DNA of 64,000 bases from JACVRW01 sp963765135 (GCA_963765135.1 CAVXUX010000001.1:372001-436000), one strand, 5' to 3'. Shown: positions 16,737 to 27,178, counted from the first letter of the stretch. Numbers and translations are program-made. The notes: a model not told the origin generated them from the sequence alone.

Positions 16737-18235
16737 GTGACCGCTCGCTCGCGCGACCGCTCGGCGGCGCTGCGCTGACCCTGCTGCCAGGAGAGCCAGC
16801 CCGCGCCGACCGCGAGCACCAGCCAGGTGATCGGGTCCTCGAGGAAGCCGCTGTAGAACAGCGCGTGCACGAACAGCGCCACGAACGAGGCTGCCAGCGC
16901 GAGGCCCACGGCCTGGTCGCGCCGTCGCACCAGCTCGATCAGGCGCGCGCCGCCCACGAGCAGCCATACGTACAGCACCACTCCGATCGCCCCCAGCTCG
17001 GCGGCGACGGTCAACGGCGTCGTGTGCGAGACGAAGTTCGGCGTTGGGCGGTCGCTGCCGGCCAGCTCGCGGCTGGCGTGCGGCTGGCCCCCGATGCCGA
17101 CGCCCACCACGGGGTTGTGCTCGATCACGCGAGTCGTGTCCTCCACGCGCTCGGTGCGGTCGCTGGTGATGTGGTTGAGCGACTCGCCGTCGATCAGCTC
17201 CACCGCCACGAACGCCGCCGCGGCGAGGGCCGCCGCCACCGCGAGCGCTCCGACCGCCATGCGCACGCGCCGGTCGCCCGTGAGCAGGCCGAGCGCCAGC
17301 GTGACCACCAGCAGCGCGGCCATGCTCGACTGCGAGTAGGAGAACAGCAGCCCCGCCCACATCACGACGATCAGCCCGATCAGCGGCCAGGTGCGCCACC
17401 GGTTCGCCGCCAGCAGCGCCAGGGCCAACCCGATGCCGAGCACCAGGTGGCGCCCGTACAGGCTCGGGTCGCCGAACAGGGACGTGACGCGGAAGTAGTC
17501 GGTGTTGGCGTTCGACACCGCCAGGTTGGGGGCGAAGAAGAACAGCTTGTGGGTCGCCACCTGCCACAGCCCCACCACCGCGAACAGGGTGCCCAGCGCC
17601 AGGCCCACCGCCGCCAGCGCGCGCGGCACGAAGTCCGGGAAGTCCGCCCGGGCGACCGTGGCCAGCAGCACCGCGAACGGAAGCGTGAAGAACGCGAGCA
17701 GGTTGGTGCCGGCCTCCACGTCGTCGGCCCAGAGCAGGGACAGGAACGCCAGCGCGAAGAAAGCCGCGGCGGGCAGCGCGATCACCATTGGAAGCGTCCG
17801 TACCGGCCGGCCGCGCAGCGCCCGCCAGCCGAGCGCGCCGGCAGCCGCGACCAGCACGAAGTAGAGCGGCAGCAGGCGGCCGAGCCGGCCGTCCTCGGCG
17901 ATCGAGACGAGAAAGCGGTTGGAGCTCGAGAAGTCGAGGGGCGGGCGAAACGGCGCGGCCAACAGGACAACCACGGACACCCACGCCGGCCGCCAGGCGA
18001 GCAGCGCGGCGCCCGCGCCGAGCAGCAGCAGGCCGGTCACGGCGGCGGCCGCGCCCGCGGCGCTCGTGAGCTTGTCGAGCGAGGCGTCCCCGAGCGACAG
18101 CGCGAGACCGGCCTCAGCCACGGCCAGCACGAGCAGGCCGGCCAGCAGCGTCACCCGCCCGCGGGCCAGCAGGACGAGCACAGATCCGAGGGCGCCGCCG
18201 ACCGCGGCCAGTTGGGCGGTGTCAGCGTGCTCCAC
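16733..18235 (-). CDS. O-antigen ligase/polymerase-family membrane protein
   Basis: A 500-residue protein with about twelve hydrophobic helices. A large extracytoplasmic loop contains the Wzy/WaaL-type signature: RTERVEDTTRVIEHNPVVG, then GIGGQPHA, and PNFVSHTTPLTVAAELGAIG. These are the conserved RxxxW/NPxxGxG and H...xxxxxELGxxG elements of the O-antigen ligase family. It would polymerise or ligate undecaprenyl-linked oligosaccharides outside the membrane. It is the first gene of a coupled pair with the GT-C gene. The start is GTG at 18235, with a TAAGGT hexamer 9 nt upstream. The GT2 gene stops 12 nt before it, so the whole run from 20327 down to 15387 may be one operon. Confidence 0.85.
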   Translation of the reverse strand: MEHADTAQLAAVGGALGSVLVLLARGRVTLLAGLLVLAVAEAGLALSLGDASLDKLTSAAGAAAAVTGLLLLGAGAALLAWRPAWVSVVVLLAAPFRPPLDFSSSNRFLVSIAEDGRLGRLLPLYFVLVAAAGALGWRALRGRPVRTLPMVIALPAAAFFALAFLSLLWADDVEAGTNLLAFFTLPFAVLLATVARADFPDFVPRALAAVGLALGTLFAVVGLWQVATHKLFFFAPNLAVSNANTDYFRVTSLFGDPSLYGRHLVLGIGLALALLAANRWRTWPLIGLIVVMWAGLLFSYSQSSMAALLVVTLALGLLTGDRRVRMAVGALAVAAALAAAAFVAVELIDGESLNHITSDRTERVEDTTRVIEHNPVVGVGIGGQPHASRELAGSDRPTPNFVSHTTPLTVAAELGAIGVVLYVWLLVGGARLIELVRRRDQAVGLALAASFVALFVHALFYSGFLEDPITWLVLAVGAGWLSWQQGQRSAAERSRERAVT

Positions 18236-18244
18236 CGGGGCGGG

Positions 18245-18250
18245 ACCTTA
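18245..18250 (-). promoter_or_regulatory. putative leaderless -10 element TAAGGT
   Basis: On the minus strand TAAGGT ends 9 nt before GTG 18235; it overlaps the stop codon of the GT2 gene upstream. The spacing and sequence match the element before the 12205 gene. Confidence 0.4.
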
Positions 18251-19197
18251 GTGCGAGGGCAGGCCGTCGGCGCGGCGGCGGTTGTACTCCTCGGCGATCT
18301 CGCGCAGGCCCTCGCCGTGCGCCGGGTTGAGCTGCTGGCGCGCGTGCGCGAGGTAACGGCGCGGGCTGTGGCCGGGCAGCACGGTCGCCGCCGCGGCGCG
18401 CACCAGGTAGGCCCAGGTCCAGCAGACTCGCCAGAGCGCCCGCGAGACAGGCATCCGATGCTTGCGGAAGTAGAGGTCCCGCCCGCGATGGAACTCGACG
18501 ATGCGCCGCCGCATGGCGTCGGCGTCGGTGGACAGCTGGTCGTGGTGGACCGCCTCGGCCTGGGGCACGAACAGGATGCGCCAGCCGGCGTCGTGCAGCC
18601 GGCGGCAGAAGTCCGTCTCGTCCGAGTAGACGAAGAACTCCTGATCGAGCCAGTCGACCTGCTCCGCGGCCTCGCGCCGCACGAGCATCGCGCTCGACTG
18701 CACCCAGCCGACCCGGCGGACCGAGTCGCCGCGGCTCTGCACGGCGTAGCTGTCGTGCATGAACAGCGCGCCGGCGAGCGCCCAGCCGGCGTTGGGCAGG
18801 CGCCAGGCGCAGGCGGTCGGCTCACCCGTCGCTGGTCAGCAGCTGCGCCCCCGCGGCGGCGGCGCGCGGGTCGCCCTCCAGCAGCGTCGAGCAGCGCGCG
18901 GGTGGCGCCCTCGCGCAGCTCGGTGTCCTCGTTGAGCAGCAGGCAGAACGTGCCGCGCGCCTCGCGCAGCAGGCGCGTGTCGTTCGCGGCCTTGCCGCCA
19001 CGCCGCTCGAGGGCGATCAGGCGTGCGGCCGGGTAGCCGTCGCGCACGGCCTGGGCCGACCCGTCCTCGGAGGCGTTGTCGAGCACCAGCAGCTCGTACG
19101 AGACGCCGGGTGGATGGGTGCGCTCGATGGCGTCGAGGCAGGCCAGCAGCCACTCGCGACCGTTCGTGTTGACGACGCAGTACGACAGCGCGGTCAG
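18248..19197 (-). CDS. GT2-family glycosyltransferase (rhamnosyltransferase-like), frame-disrupted
   Basis: About 315 residues after removing two extra bases (near 18893 and 18825). The parts read in order: LSYCVVNTNGREWLLACLDAIE, ELLVLDNASEDGSAQAV, LLNEDTELREGATRALLD, LLEGDPRAAAAGAQLLTSDG, EPTACAWRLPNAGWALAG, then MHDSYAVQSRGDSVRRVGWV and VYSDETDFCRRLHDAGWRI. These are the nucleotide-binding DNAS, the metal NED (DXD equivalent) and the acceptor/catalytic EDxDxxxR-like SDETDFCRR motifs of GT2 enzymes. The likely start is CTG 19197 overlapping the stop of the upstream GT4 gene (CTGA), analogous to ATGA overlaps elsewhere; no ATG or GTG fits. Both breaks are +1 and separate perfectly conserved segments, so sequence error is the simplest explanation. 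Confidence 0.72.
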
Positions 19198-20327
19198 CGC
19201 GCCACCTCCTCGAGCACGTCCAGCACCCGCCCCGCCAGCAGGTCGCGGTCGAACTCGCGCTCCGCGAGCGCTCGCCCGTTGCGCCCCATTCGCTCGACCT
19301 CCTCGGGGTGGGCGCGCAGCCAGGCGAGCTTCTGGGCGAGGTCGGCGGCGTCGCGCACGTAGAAGCCCGCGTCGTTGTCTTCAACGAGCTGCCGCATCCA
19401 CCCGTCCATGTTCACGATCGCCGGACGGCCCGCGGCGAAGGTGTCGAACAGCTTGTTGGGCGAGTTCGTGGCCAGCACCGGCACGTCCTTGAAGAACGTC
19501 AGGCAGGCCGCCGAGCGCGCCGCCAGCGCGGCCACCTCGTCCTTGCTCGCCGCGGGTCCTGGGAACGAGACGTTGGCCGGCGCCGACCGCTCCAGCTCGG
19601 CGCGCCGCTTGCCGTCGCCCATCAGGACGAAGGGCATGTCGGGAAGCAGTCGCGCCGCCTCGATCGCGAGCGACAGGTCGTTGGCCTCGCCCATCGTCCC
19701 GAAGTAGCTGACCTGGAAACGCTCGGGCGGGTCCGCGGGCCGGAACAGGTCGAGGTCAGAGGCGTTCGGCACCAGGACCACCTTGCCCGCCGGAACTCCC
19801 GCGCCGATCACGCCGTCGCGGATGCCGGGCGACAGCGCGATCACGCGCCGGGCGCGCTTGTAGGCCTCGCGCTCGAGCGAGCGCGCCTGGCGCTGGAGGC
19901 GCGGGTTGGCGAGCGCGCCCATCTGGATCGGCGCCTCGGGCCAGAGGTCGCGCACCTCGAACACCAGGGGCGCCCGCCAGCGCGCCGCGGCCGCCAGCGC
20001 CGGGACCGCGATCGTCAGCGGCGGCGAGGTCGCGTAGATCACGTCCGGTCGCGGGCCGCGCAGCGCCTCGGCGGTCCCCGCGGCGGCAAAGCGCCCGAAG
20101 GCGAGCATGCGCTCGCGGTCGGAGCTGGCCGTGGCGCTCATGTAGTCGGAGTAGGCGCCCGGCACGCCCACGACGTCGATGCCGTCAACCGTGCTGTGGC
20201 CGTCGCCTGCGGTTACCATCCGCACCCGGTGCCCCCTCGCGACGAAGCGGCGCGCGAACTCGTACGAGCGCGTGCCTCCCACTCCCGCGCGGGTGATGAA
20301 GAACTGGTGCAGGTAGAGGATCTGCAT
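19194..20327 (-). CDS. GT4-family glycosyltransferase (WbuB/WcaI-like)
   Basis: A 377-residue GT-B enzyme. MQILYLHQFFITRAGVGGTR is the hallmark N-terminus of WbuB-like glycosyltransferases. It is followed by DVIYATSPPLTIAVPALA, FEVRDLWPEAPIQMGAL, VVLVPNASDLDLF and the donor-domain GTMGEANDLSLAIEAARLL, with the C-terminal SPNKLFDTFAAGRPAI holding the E/K-type donor contacts. Members transfer a HexNAc or deoxy-amino sugar onto a lipid-linked precursor directly after the phosphoglycosyl transferase. That is fitting here because the divergently transcribed PglC-like gene starts only 2 bp away. Its stop overlaps the CTG start of the GT2 gene. Confidence 0.88.
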   Translation of the reverse strand: MQILYLHQFFITRAGVGGTRSYEFARRFVARGHRVRMVTAGDGHSTVDGIDVVGVPGAYSDYMSATASSDRERMLAFGRFAAAGTAEALRGPRPDVIYATSPPLTIAVPALAAAARWRAPLVFEVRDLWPEAPIQMGALANPRLQRQARSLEREAYKRARRVIALSPGIRDGVIGAGVPAGKVVLVPNASDLDLFRPADPPERFQVSYFGTMGEANDLSLAIEAARLLPDMPFVLMGDGKRRAELERSAPANVSFPGPAASKDEVAALAARSAACLTFFKDVPVLATNSPNKLFDTFAAGRPAIVNMDGWMRQLVEDNDAGFYVRDAADLAQKLAWLRAHPEEVERMGRNGRALAEREFDRDLLAGRVLDVLEEVAR

Positions 20328-20329
20328 CG

Positions 20330-20923
20330 GTGAGGCCGAACGCTAGCCGTGCCCTGGACCTGCTCGTTGCCAGCCTCGCGCTGGCGCTCGCGGCGCCGCT
20401 GCTCGCGCTCGCGGCGATCCTGATCAAGCTGGAGAGCCGGGGACCGGTGTTCTACCGCCAGCGGCGCGTGGGCCGCGCCGGGGAGCCGTTCGAGCTGTGG
20501 AAGCTGCGCACGATGGTTCCCGGCGCCGAGTCGATGGGGGCGGGCATCTACGTGGTGGAGGGCGACCCGCGGATCACGCGCACCGGGCGGCAGCTGAGGC
20601 GCTTCTCGCTCGACGAGCTGCCCAACCTGATCAACGTGCTGCGCGGAGAGATGGCGATCGTGGGGCCGCGCCCGACCGTGCAGGAGCAGGTCGACCGCTA
20701 CACCGATCGCCAGCGCCGCCGGCTGGAGGTCAAGCCGGGCATCACCGGCTGGGCGCAGGTCAACGGCCGCACCTCATTGCCGTGGCCGGAGCGCATCGAG
20801 CTGGACGTCTGGTACGTGGAGCACCGCTCGCTGCGCCTGGACCTGCGCATCGTGGCCCGCACGATCCGGATGCTGGCCACTGGCCACGGTCTGTACTCGG
20901 ACGACCTGAAGCAGGGCTGGTAG
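20330..20923 (+). CDS. PglC/WcaJ-type phosphoglycosyl transferase (initiating sugar transferase)
   Basis: A 197-residue monotopic phosphoglycosyl transferase that moves a phospho-sugar from a UDP-sugar to undecaprenyl phosphate, starting a glycan. It has the single re-entrant N-terminal hydrophobic segment (LLVASLALALAAPLLALAAILIKLES), then GPVFYRQRRVGRAGEPFELWKLRTM, the catalytic Asp-Glu of SLDELPNLINVLRGEMAIVGPRP, and the conserved KPGITGWAQVNGR. Its size equals the minimal PglC form, with no FlaA1-like N-terminal half. The start is GTG 20330, back-to-back with the GT4 gene at a 2-bp distance, so its promoter must lie within that gene. With the dehydratase and aminotransferase at 1331-5204 it likely uses a 4,6-dideoxy amino sugar. 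Confidence 0.9.
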   Translation: MRPNASRALDLLVASLALALAAPLLALAAILIKLESRGPVFYRQRRVGRAGEPFELWKLRTMVPGAESMGAGIYVVEGDPRITRTGRQLRRFSLDELPNLINVLRGEMAIVGPRPTVQEQVDRYTDRQRRRLEVKPGITGWAQVNGRTSLPWPERIELDVWYVEHRSLRLDLRIVARTIRMLATGHGLYSDDLKQGW

Positions 20924-20924
20924 C

Positions 20925-22500
20925 TCAGCGCACGCGCAAAGCGCGCCAGCCGGTCGAGCCCCGGTCCGTGTCCTCGTCCGACTTCGCCACCACCGCGTAG
21001 CGGTAGAGCGCCCGGAAGGCCGGGACGAACGAGGACTCGAAGCGGCCCGCCCGGGCCCGCACGGCGCGCGTGCCCACCGTTCGATAGCGGCCGCGCACCC
21101 GCTGCTGGAGCACGAGGTAGACCACGCGCTTGCGCGGCCCCACGCGACCGGAGACCGCCACGCGCACGCCGCGCCGCGCGCGGCTGGCCGGCCGGCGCAG
21201 CTCGATCACCGGCCGCAGCCGCAGCAGCAGCCGCGCCGACGTCGCTCCGGGCACCGAGGGCTGCCCCGGGAAGCGCAGCCGCACGTACATGCGCTTGCGC
21301 GGGCGCAGCTCGCCCGCGAACGTGCCGTCGGCAGCCGTGGTCAGGTTCTCCGAGGTGACCCAGCGCCCGTCGGCGTTGGTCTGCACCTCGACCGCCGCGC
21401 CGGGCAGCGCCAGCCCGTCGGGCCCTGACAGCAGCCCGGTGACCGGCACAGCCTCGCCATAGTCGACCGTGTAGTGGGCGAGCGCCGCGCTCACGTGCGC
21501 GGCGAAGCTGGGTGCCGCCCCGATCCCGGTCGCCACCATCGCGCGCAGCTGGTCGAGCTGGGGATAGAGCAGGTTGCCGGGGCAGGCCGTCCGCCCGACG
21601 TCGCGGTGGCCGAGCACCCGGTTGACCGTCACTCGCGCCCCCGCCCCGTAGCGGCTCTCCGACCCGCCCGCGCTCGTCAGCGTGACCTTGCCCGACAGCG
21701 GCTGCAGGTGCACGCCCAGCTTCCAGCTGATGTAGCTCGCCATCGCGTTGAGCACTTCCGGCGTCGCCTCGACCGTCGTGTGGTCGGCGATGCTCGCGAT
21801 CCCGGCGGTCTCCGAGTTGAAGCCCTGCGCCTGCGCGCCCACGACGGCGCGGTCGAGGCCGCCCGCGCGGCCCTCGTAGAGCACGCCGTACTTGTCGACC
21901 AGCGCGTTGTAGCCGATGTCGTTCCAGCCGTTCGAGTTGCGGTGGTAGCGGCAGATCGCGAGCACGATCGCCGGCGCCTCCTCCGGCGTGTAGTCGTTGA
22001 GCGAGACCGTGTGGTGCACGATCACCGCCTTGACCGTCCCGTAGAGCGGCTGCTGGCGCGGCGGGCACTGGCTGGCGCCCCACGCGGCGCGGCTCACGAA
22101 GCCGGGCTGTGCGGCCTGGGCCGTGCGCGCCCGTGCGTGCGCGTAGCGACCGACGTTCACGAAATGAAGGCGCAGTCCGGGCACGCGCTTGCTGAGCCGG
22201 TATTGGACGGCGTCGGCCTCTCCCACCCAGAGCGGATCGGAGGCATGCCCACGAGCGTGCGAGCTCCTCCCACCTGCTCCACCCGCGTCGCGAGCGCCGC
22301 ACGCGAATCGCGATCTCGGGCTTCGCCGAGCCGCGCCACCGCATCCCGACCAGGTTGAAGGGCTTGGTGGCCAGCCGCTGCGCCACGGCGCCGCGCGGCG
22401 CCATCTCGAAGTCGAACGGCTTGCCCGAATTGGCGGTCGCCGATGCCGGCAGTGCAACCAGGGCGCACGAGAACGCCGCTGCTGTGACGAGCAGCCTCAC
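20925..22500 (-). CDS. exported N-acetylmuramoyl-L-alanine amidase (PGRP/Amidase_2), frame-disrupted
   Basis: About 524 residues after removing one extra base near 22260. The first frame gives a signal peptide (RLLVTAAAFSCALVALPASATA) and FNLVGMRWRGSAKPEIAIRV...WSRWEEL. The second continues SDPLWVGEADAVQYRL and runs to the end. The core is a peptidoglycan-recognition amidase: SRAAWGASQCPP, AVIVHHTVSLNDY (zinc His), RYHRNSNGWNDIGYNALVD, VGAQAQGFNSETAGIA, and VLGHRDVGRTACPG (zinc His and the Cys/Asp site). It cleaves the stem peptide from MurNAc in the wall. A C-terminal tail of beta-rich repeats (GLLSGPDGLALPGAAVEVQT) resembles carbohydrate- or surface-binding modules. The start is GTG 22500. 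Its 3' end is 2 bp from the end of the PglC-like gene. Confidence 0.8.
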
Positions 22501-22563
22501 TAGACCCCGAACACGGTGCCAGCAGCACCGATGCGGCGCTGCAAGATCCCGTGCAGGTGAGCG

Positions 22564-23280
22564 CTAGGGGATGTCCTCGGGCCCGTTCGAGCGGTGCTCG
22601 TCGCGGAACGCGCGCAGGGCGTCGATCACGCCGTCGTCCCAGGTGGGGCAGCCCATCAGGCGCCCGGTGCCGTTCGGCGTCGGGTCGTGGTTCCAGGCGG
22701 TCGCCGCCACCGCGTAGGGCATGTTCGCCCGGCGCACCACGATCATCTGGTAGCTGTCCTGCTCGAACAGCGCACGGATCTGCTTGCGCGCGTCGACGGG
22801 CAGGGTCGGCTTGGCCCAGATGATGATCCGCCCGTGCTCGAGCGAGTGGACGAGGGCGGTGTCCGGCGGCGGGGCGCCGTTGTAGAGCCCGTCCTCGGCG
22901 GGCACGGCGAAGTGCCTGCCGCTGGTCGGCGGGTTCTGCGGGTAGTTGACCTTCTGGTCGGGGTCCTGGAGGTGCTCGCGCGAGGTGGCCCTGTTCGACT
23001 TCAGCTCGCACCCCGCGGCGGCGGCCGCCTGATCGAGGTCGAACACCTTCTGCTCGGGGATCGAGCCCCCCTCGGGGAAGTTGTTGCCCGCGGACTTGGC
23101 GCTGTCTTCGCCACCACCGCCGCCCGAGAGCACCACGACGATCGCGACCGCCGCGACGGCGAGCGCCACCGCGCCCGCGACACCGAACAGCCGCTTGCGC
23201 TGCTGAGCCGCCTGCGCGGCCGCCTCACGCTCCTCGCGCTCGCGGCGCAGTCGCTCCTTCTGGTCACGGCGATGGGACAT
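22564..23280 (-). CDS. DUF3105 membrane protein
   Basis: A 238-residue protein. A highly charged cytoplasmic N-terminus (KERLRREREEREAAAQAAQQ, coiled-coil-like) is followed by one membrane helix (LFGVAGAVALAVAAVAIVVVL). The DUF3105 domain comes next, with its typical VNYPQNPPTSGRHFA, YNGAPPPDTALVHSLEHGRI and MPYAVAATAWNH. The two conserved His of SLEHG and SGRH and a Cys pair (GCELK, MGCPTW) look like a possible metal or redox site. The family is widespread in actinobacteria with no known function. It is 12 nt downstream of the hydrolase gene on the same strand but has its own TAGCCT hexamer. Confidence 0.8.
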   Translation of the reverse strand: MSHRRDQKERLRREREEREAAAQAAQQRKRLFGVAGAVALAVAAVAIVVVLSGGGGGEDSAKSAGNNFPEGGSIPEQKVFDLDQAAAAAGCELKSNRATSREHLQDPDQKVNYPQNPPTSGRHFAVPAEDGLYNGAPPPDTALVHSLEHGRIIIWAKPTLPVDARKQIRALFEQDSYQMIVVRRANMPYAVAATAWNHDPTPNGTGRLMGCPTWDDGVIDALRAFRDEHRSNGPEDIP

Positions 23281-23289
23281 CGCGGCGGA

Positions 23290-23295
23290 AGGCTA
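23290..23295 (-). promoter_or_regulatory. putative leaderless -10 element TAGCCT
   Basis: Minus-strand TAGCCT ends 9 nt before ATG 23280 and is preceded by AGC, giving AGCTAGCCT as at 14025-14033. It overlaps the stop codon of the upstream hydrolase gene. Confidence 0.45.
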
Positions 23296-24171
23296 GCTGG
23301 CGCGATGCGACCCGCGCCGGGCCGCCGTGGCCGTCCGACGGCGGCCGCCGGAGGCGCGCGACTTCGGCTTGAAGCAGCGCTCCACGAACGCCACGATCTC
23401 GCCCGTGAGCCGCTCAGGGGTGAGCCGCAGCTCCAGCACCGACGACGCCTGAACCAGGCGCGCGTTGGGCAGCTCGCGCACGAGCATGTCGGAGTCCGAG
23501 AACGGGTGCACCGGGTCGCGGTAGTGGCCGATCACGAGCGTCTCCTGCTGGATCGCCCGGCGCTCCTCGGTCGGGGGTGCCACGCGGCCGAAGAACAGCC
23601 CCTGCAGCACCGACGCGGACGGCTTCGGGTCCTGGCTGACCCAGTCGAGCATCATGTCGGGCAGCAGCGAGCCCGTGCGCGGCGCGATCCGCGCGGCACG
23701 GCCGAGCACCCGGGCGACCGGCGCCCCGAACGTGAGCCCGACCAGCAGCGGGGTGAACGCGAGCGCGCAGCCGAGCAGCGCGTTGTCGAGCACGGGCATC
23801 TCGACCAGCATCCCGCGCACGCGCTCGGGCGCCCCCACGGTCGCCTCGAGCGCGGCGTTGGCCCCCAGCGAGGTGCCGCCGATCACCGCCTGCTTCACCT
23901 CGACGTGATCGAGCAAGGCGATCGCCTGGCGCCCGAAGCCCGTCATGGAGTAGTTCGGCATCTCCGGTGGCCGGTCCGAATCTCCGTGGCCGAGCAGGTC
24001 GAGGCAGAGCACCCGGTACCCGCGCTCGGCGAGCGTCTCGGCCAGCGGCCGGTGCATCTTGCGCGAGAACAGCAGGCCGGGCAGGAGCACGACCACCTTC
24101 GCCCCGCTCCCGTACTCGTCGTAGACGAGCCGGTGGCCGTCGAAGTCGAAATCGCGAGTCCTGGGATCCAT
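23293..24171 (-). CDS. alpha/beta-fold hydrolase
   Basis: About 292 residues with a classical alpha/beta hydrolase core: oxyanion-hole segment VVVLLPGLLFSRKMHRPL, LDLLGHGDSDRP, nucleophile elbow GGTSLGANAAL (Ser), a lid region of roughly 90 residues rich in hydrophobics, and the Asp in HYRDPVHPFSDS. A C-terminal extension of Arg/Ser/Ala follows FVERCFKPKSRA. The final His expected in the triad is not obvious in the last 40 residues. Substrate cannot be predicted. In-frame ATGs at 24177 and 24171 are both possible. It is divergent from the cox operon, whose first gene starts 77 bp away. Confidence 0.78.
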   Translation of the reverse strand: MDPRTRDFDFDGHRLVYDEYGSGAKVVVLLPGLLFSRKMHRPLAETLAERGYRVLCLDLLGHGDSDRPPEMPNYSMTGFGRQAIALLDHVEVKQAVIGGTSLGANAALEATVGAPERVRGMLVEMPVLDNALLGCALAFTPLLVGLTFGAPVARVLGRAARIAPRTGSLLPDMMLDWVSQDPKPSASVLQGLFFGRVAPPTEERRAIQQETLVIGHYRDPVHPFSDSDMLVRELPNARLVQASSVLELRLTPERLTGEIVAFVERCFKPKSRASGGRRRTATAARRGSHRAS

Positions 24172-24248
24172 GGCCAAGTCAGACTATCTGTCGGATTGCG
24201 CGGGGGGTTAGCATCCACCGGAGGAGAGGGCTACCGAGGGGAGAGGCC

Positions 24249-24724
<476 letters not shown>

Positions 24725-24728
<4 letters not shown>

Positions 24729-27178
24729 GCACCTACGTCGGGCAGGCCATGAAGCGCAAGGAGGACCCGCGGCTGATCACCGGGCGCGGGAACTTCATCG
24801 ACGACATCACGCCGATCGGCACGCTCTGGGCGGCGCTGGTGCGCTCGCCGGAGGCCCACGCGCGCATCGTCTCGATCGACAAGTCGGCGGCCGAGGAGCG
24901 CCCCGACGTGATCGGCGTCTTCACCCACGAGGACCTCGCCGGAGACTTCGCGGCTCCGATGCCGATGATCTGGGCGCCCGCGGGCGTGGAGATCAAGACC
25001 CCCGAGCACTGGCCGCTGGCGAAGGGCGAGGTCAAGCACGTGGGCGACCCGGTGGCGATCGTGATCGGCACCGACCGCTACAGCGTCAACGACGCCGTCG
25101 AGGACGTGATCGTCGAGTACGACGCGCTCCCGGTCGTGGTCGAGCCGGAGGGCGCGCTCGAGGACGGGTCGCCGCTCGTCTGGGAGTCGTTCGGGACGAA
25201 CCAGACGCACGAGTGGTCGGTGGCGGGCGGGGAGGTCGACGCCGCCTTCGCCGACGCGGACGTGGTCGTCTCGCAGCGGGTGGTCAACCACCGCACCGCG
25301 GGCGCCGCGATCGAGACCCGTGGGTGGGTCGCCGAGCCGCGCGGCGAGCACGTCACGCTCTACTCGGCGACCCAGATCCCGCACATCCTGCGCTTCGTGC
25401 TGTCGCTCTGCTGCGGGATCCCCGAGGACAAGCTGCGCGTCGTCGCCCCCGACGTCGGCGGCGGCTTCGGCTCGAAGCTGAACGTGTTCGCCGAGGAGAT
25501 CCTCGCCGTGCTGCTGGCCAAGCGCCTGCAGCGCCCGATCAAGTGGATCGAGACGCGCTCGGAGAGCATGGCCGTCACCCACCATGGGCGCGACCAGATC
25601 TCCTATGTCGAGATGGCGGTCAAGCGCGACGGCAAGGTCACCGGCCTGCGGGTGCGCTCGGTGTGCGACCTGGGCGCCTACTTCATGGCGCTCACGCCGT
25701 TCATCCCGGAGCTCGGCTTCCCCGTGGGCAACGGCGCGTACGACATCCCGGCGGTCTCGCTGACGTTCGTAGGCGTGTTCACGAACAAGTTCCCCACCGA
25801 CGCGATCCGCGGCGCGGGGCGGCCCGAGGTCACCCACTGGATCGAGCTGACGATGAACAAGGTCGCCCGCGAGCTCGACATGGACCCGCTCGAGCTGAGG
25901 CGGCGGAACTTCATCGCCGCGGACGACTTCCCGCACGAGACGGCGCTGGGGATCGTCTACGACTCCGGCAACTACCAGGGCACGCTCGACAAGCTGCTCG
26001 AGCGCTTCGACGTCGAGGCGTTCCGCCGGGAGCAGAAGGAGCTGCGCGAGCAGGGCATCCACCGCGGCCTGGGCTTCTCGACCTGGGTCGAGGTGTGCGG
26101 GCTCGCCCCGTCGCGCGTGGTCGGCCCACAGGGGGTCGGCCTGCAGGGCGCGTTCTGGGAGTCGGGCATGGTGCGCGTCAGCGCCAGCGGCACGGCCACC
26201 GTCTACACCGGCACCTCGCCGCACGGCCAGGGGCACGACACGGGGTTCGCCCAGATCGTGGCCGACCGGATCGGCCTCGATCCGCAGAACGTCAACGTGA
26301 TCCACGGCGACACCGACCAGGGCCCGTGGGGGTGGGACACCTACGGGTCGCGCACGCTTGCGGTCGGCGGCGAGGCCGTGGCGCGCGCGGCGCTGAAGGT
26401 GCAGGACAAGGCCAAGCGCATCTGCGCGGCGCTGCTGGAGGCGGCGCCGGAGGACATCGAGCTGGTCGACGGCAACTTCCAGGTGAAGGGCTCGCCGGAC
26501 AAGTCGATGACGATGGTCGAGATCGCCGGCGCGGCGCACATCCCGCCGCAGGAGCTGCCGGCCGACATCGAGCCCGGCCTCGAGGAGACGTCGTTCTACG
26601 ACCCCGAGAACTTCGTCTTCCCGTTCGGCGCGCACGCGTGCGTGGTCGACGTGGACGTCGAGACCGGCAAGGTCAAGGTGGTGCGCTACGTGGCGGTCGA
26701 CGACTGCGGCCCGGCGATCAACCCGATGCTGATCGACGGCCAGGTGCACGGCGGCGTCGTGCACGCGATCGGGCAGGCGCTCTACGAGCAGGTCGTCTAC
26801 GACGAGGACGGCCAGCTCGTGACCGGCACGTTCGTCGACTACGCGCTGCCAACGGCCGCGGAGGTGCCGAGCTTCGAGACCGACCGCACCGAGACCCCGT
26901 CGCCGACCAACGGCCTTGGCGTGAAGGGCATCGGCGAGGCCGGCACGATCGCGGCCTCCCCGGCCGTGACCGAGGCCGTGATGGACGCGCTGCGGCCGCT
27001 CGGAGTGGAGTGGCTCGACATGCCGCTGACTCCGATGCGCGTCTGGCAGGCGATCCAGGCAGCGGGCAACGGCGGCGAGGGCCCGCGCGCGACCGAGCAG
27101 GGCCGAGCGCTGGACGACCACGGCGGAGGGGCGGCCGGCTCAGGCCCAACCGGGCCCGAGGAAGGAGGTGCGGCGTGA
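24725..27178 (+). CDS. coxL: molybdopterin-binding large subunit, form II CoxL-like (xanthine dehydrogenase family)
   Basis: The 817-residue catalytic subunit binding the molybdopterin cytosine dinucleotide cofactor. It starts with the a/b-hammerhead domain (KRKEDPRLITGRGNFIDDI), then GGGFGSK and HHGRDQISY. The active-site loop reads DAIRGAGRPE near residues 360-370, followed by GTSPHGQGHDTGFAQIV and the cofactor-proximal GVKGIGEAGTIAA near the C-terminus, where the catalytic Glu sits. True CO dehydrogenases (form I) carry AYxCSFR in the loop; IRGAGR is the form II pattern. CO is therefore not the safe substrate prediction; purines, aldehydes or aromatic heterocycles are alternatives. The order S-L-M is also that of form II operons. 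The frame is intact. Confidence 0.92.

Noticed and set aside
16865..19036. A 723-residue plus-strand frame opposite the O-antigen ligase
   Set aside because: It is rich in Arg/Gln/His from reversed GC codons and sits opposite hydrophobic membrane-protein text; no support.
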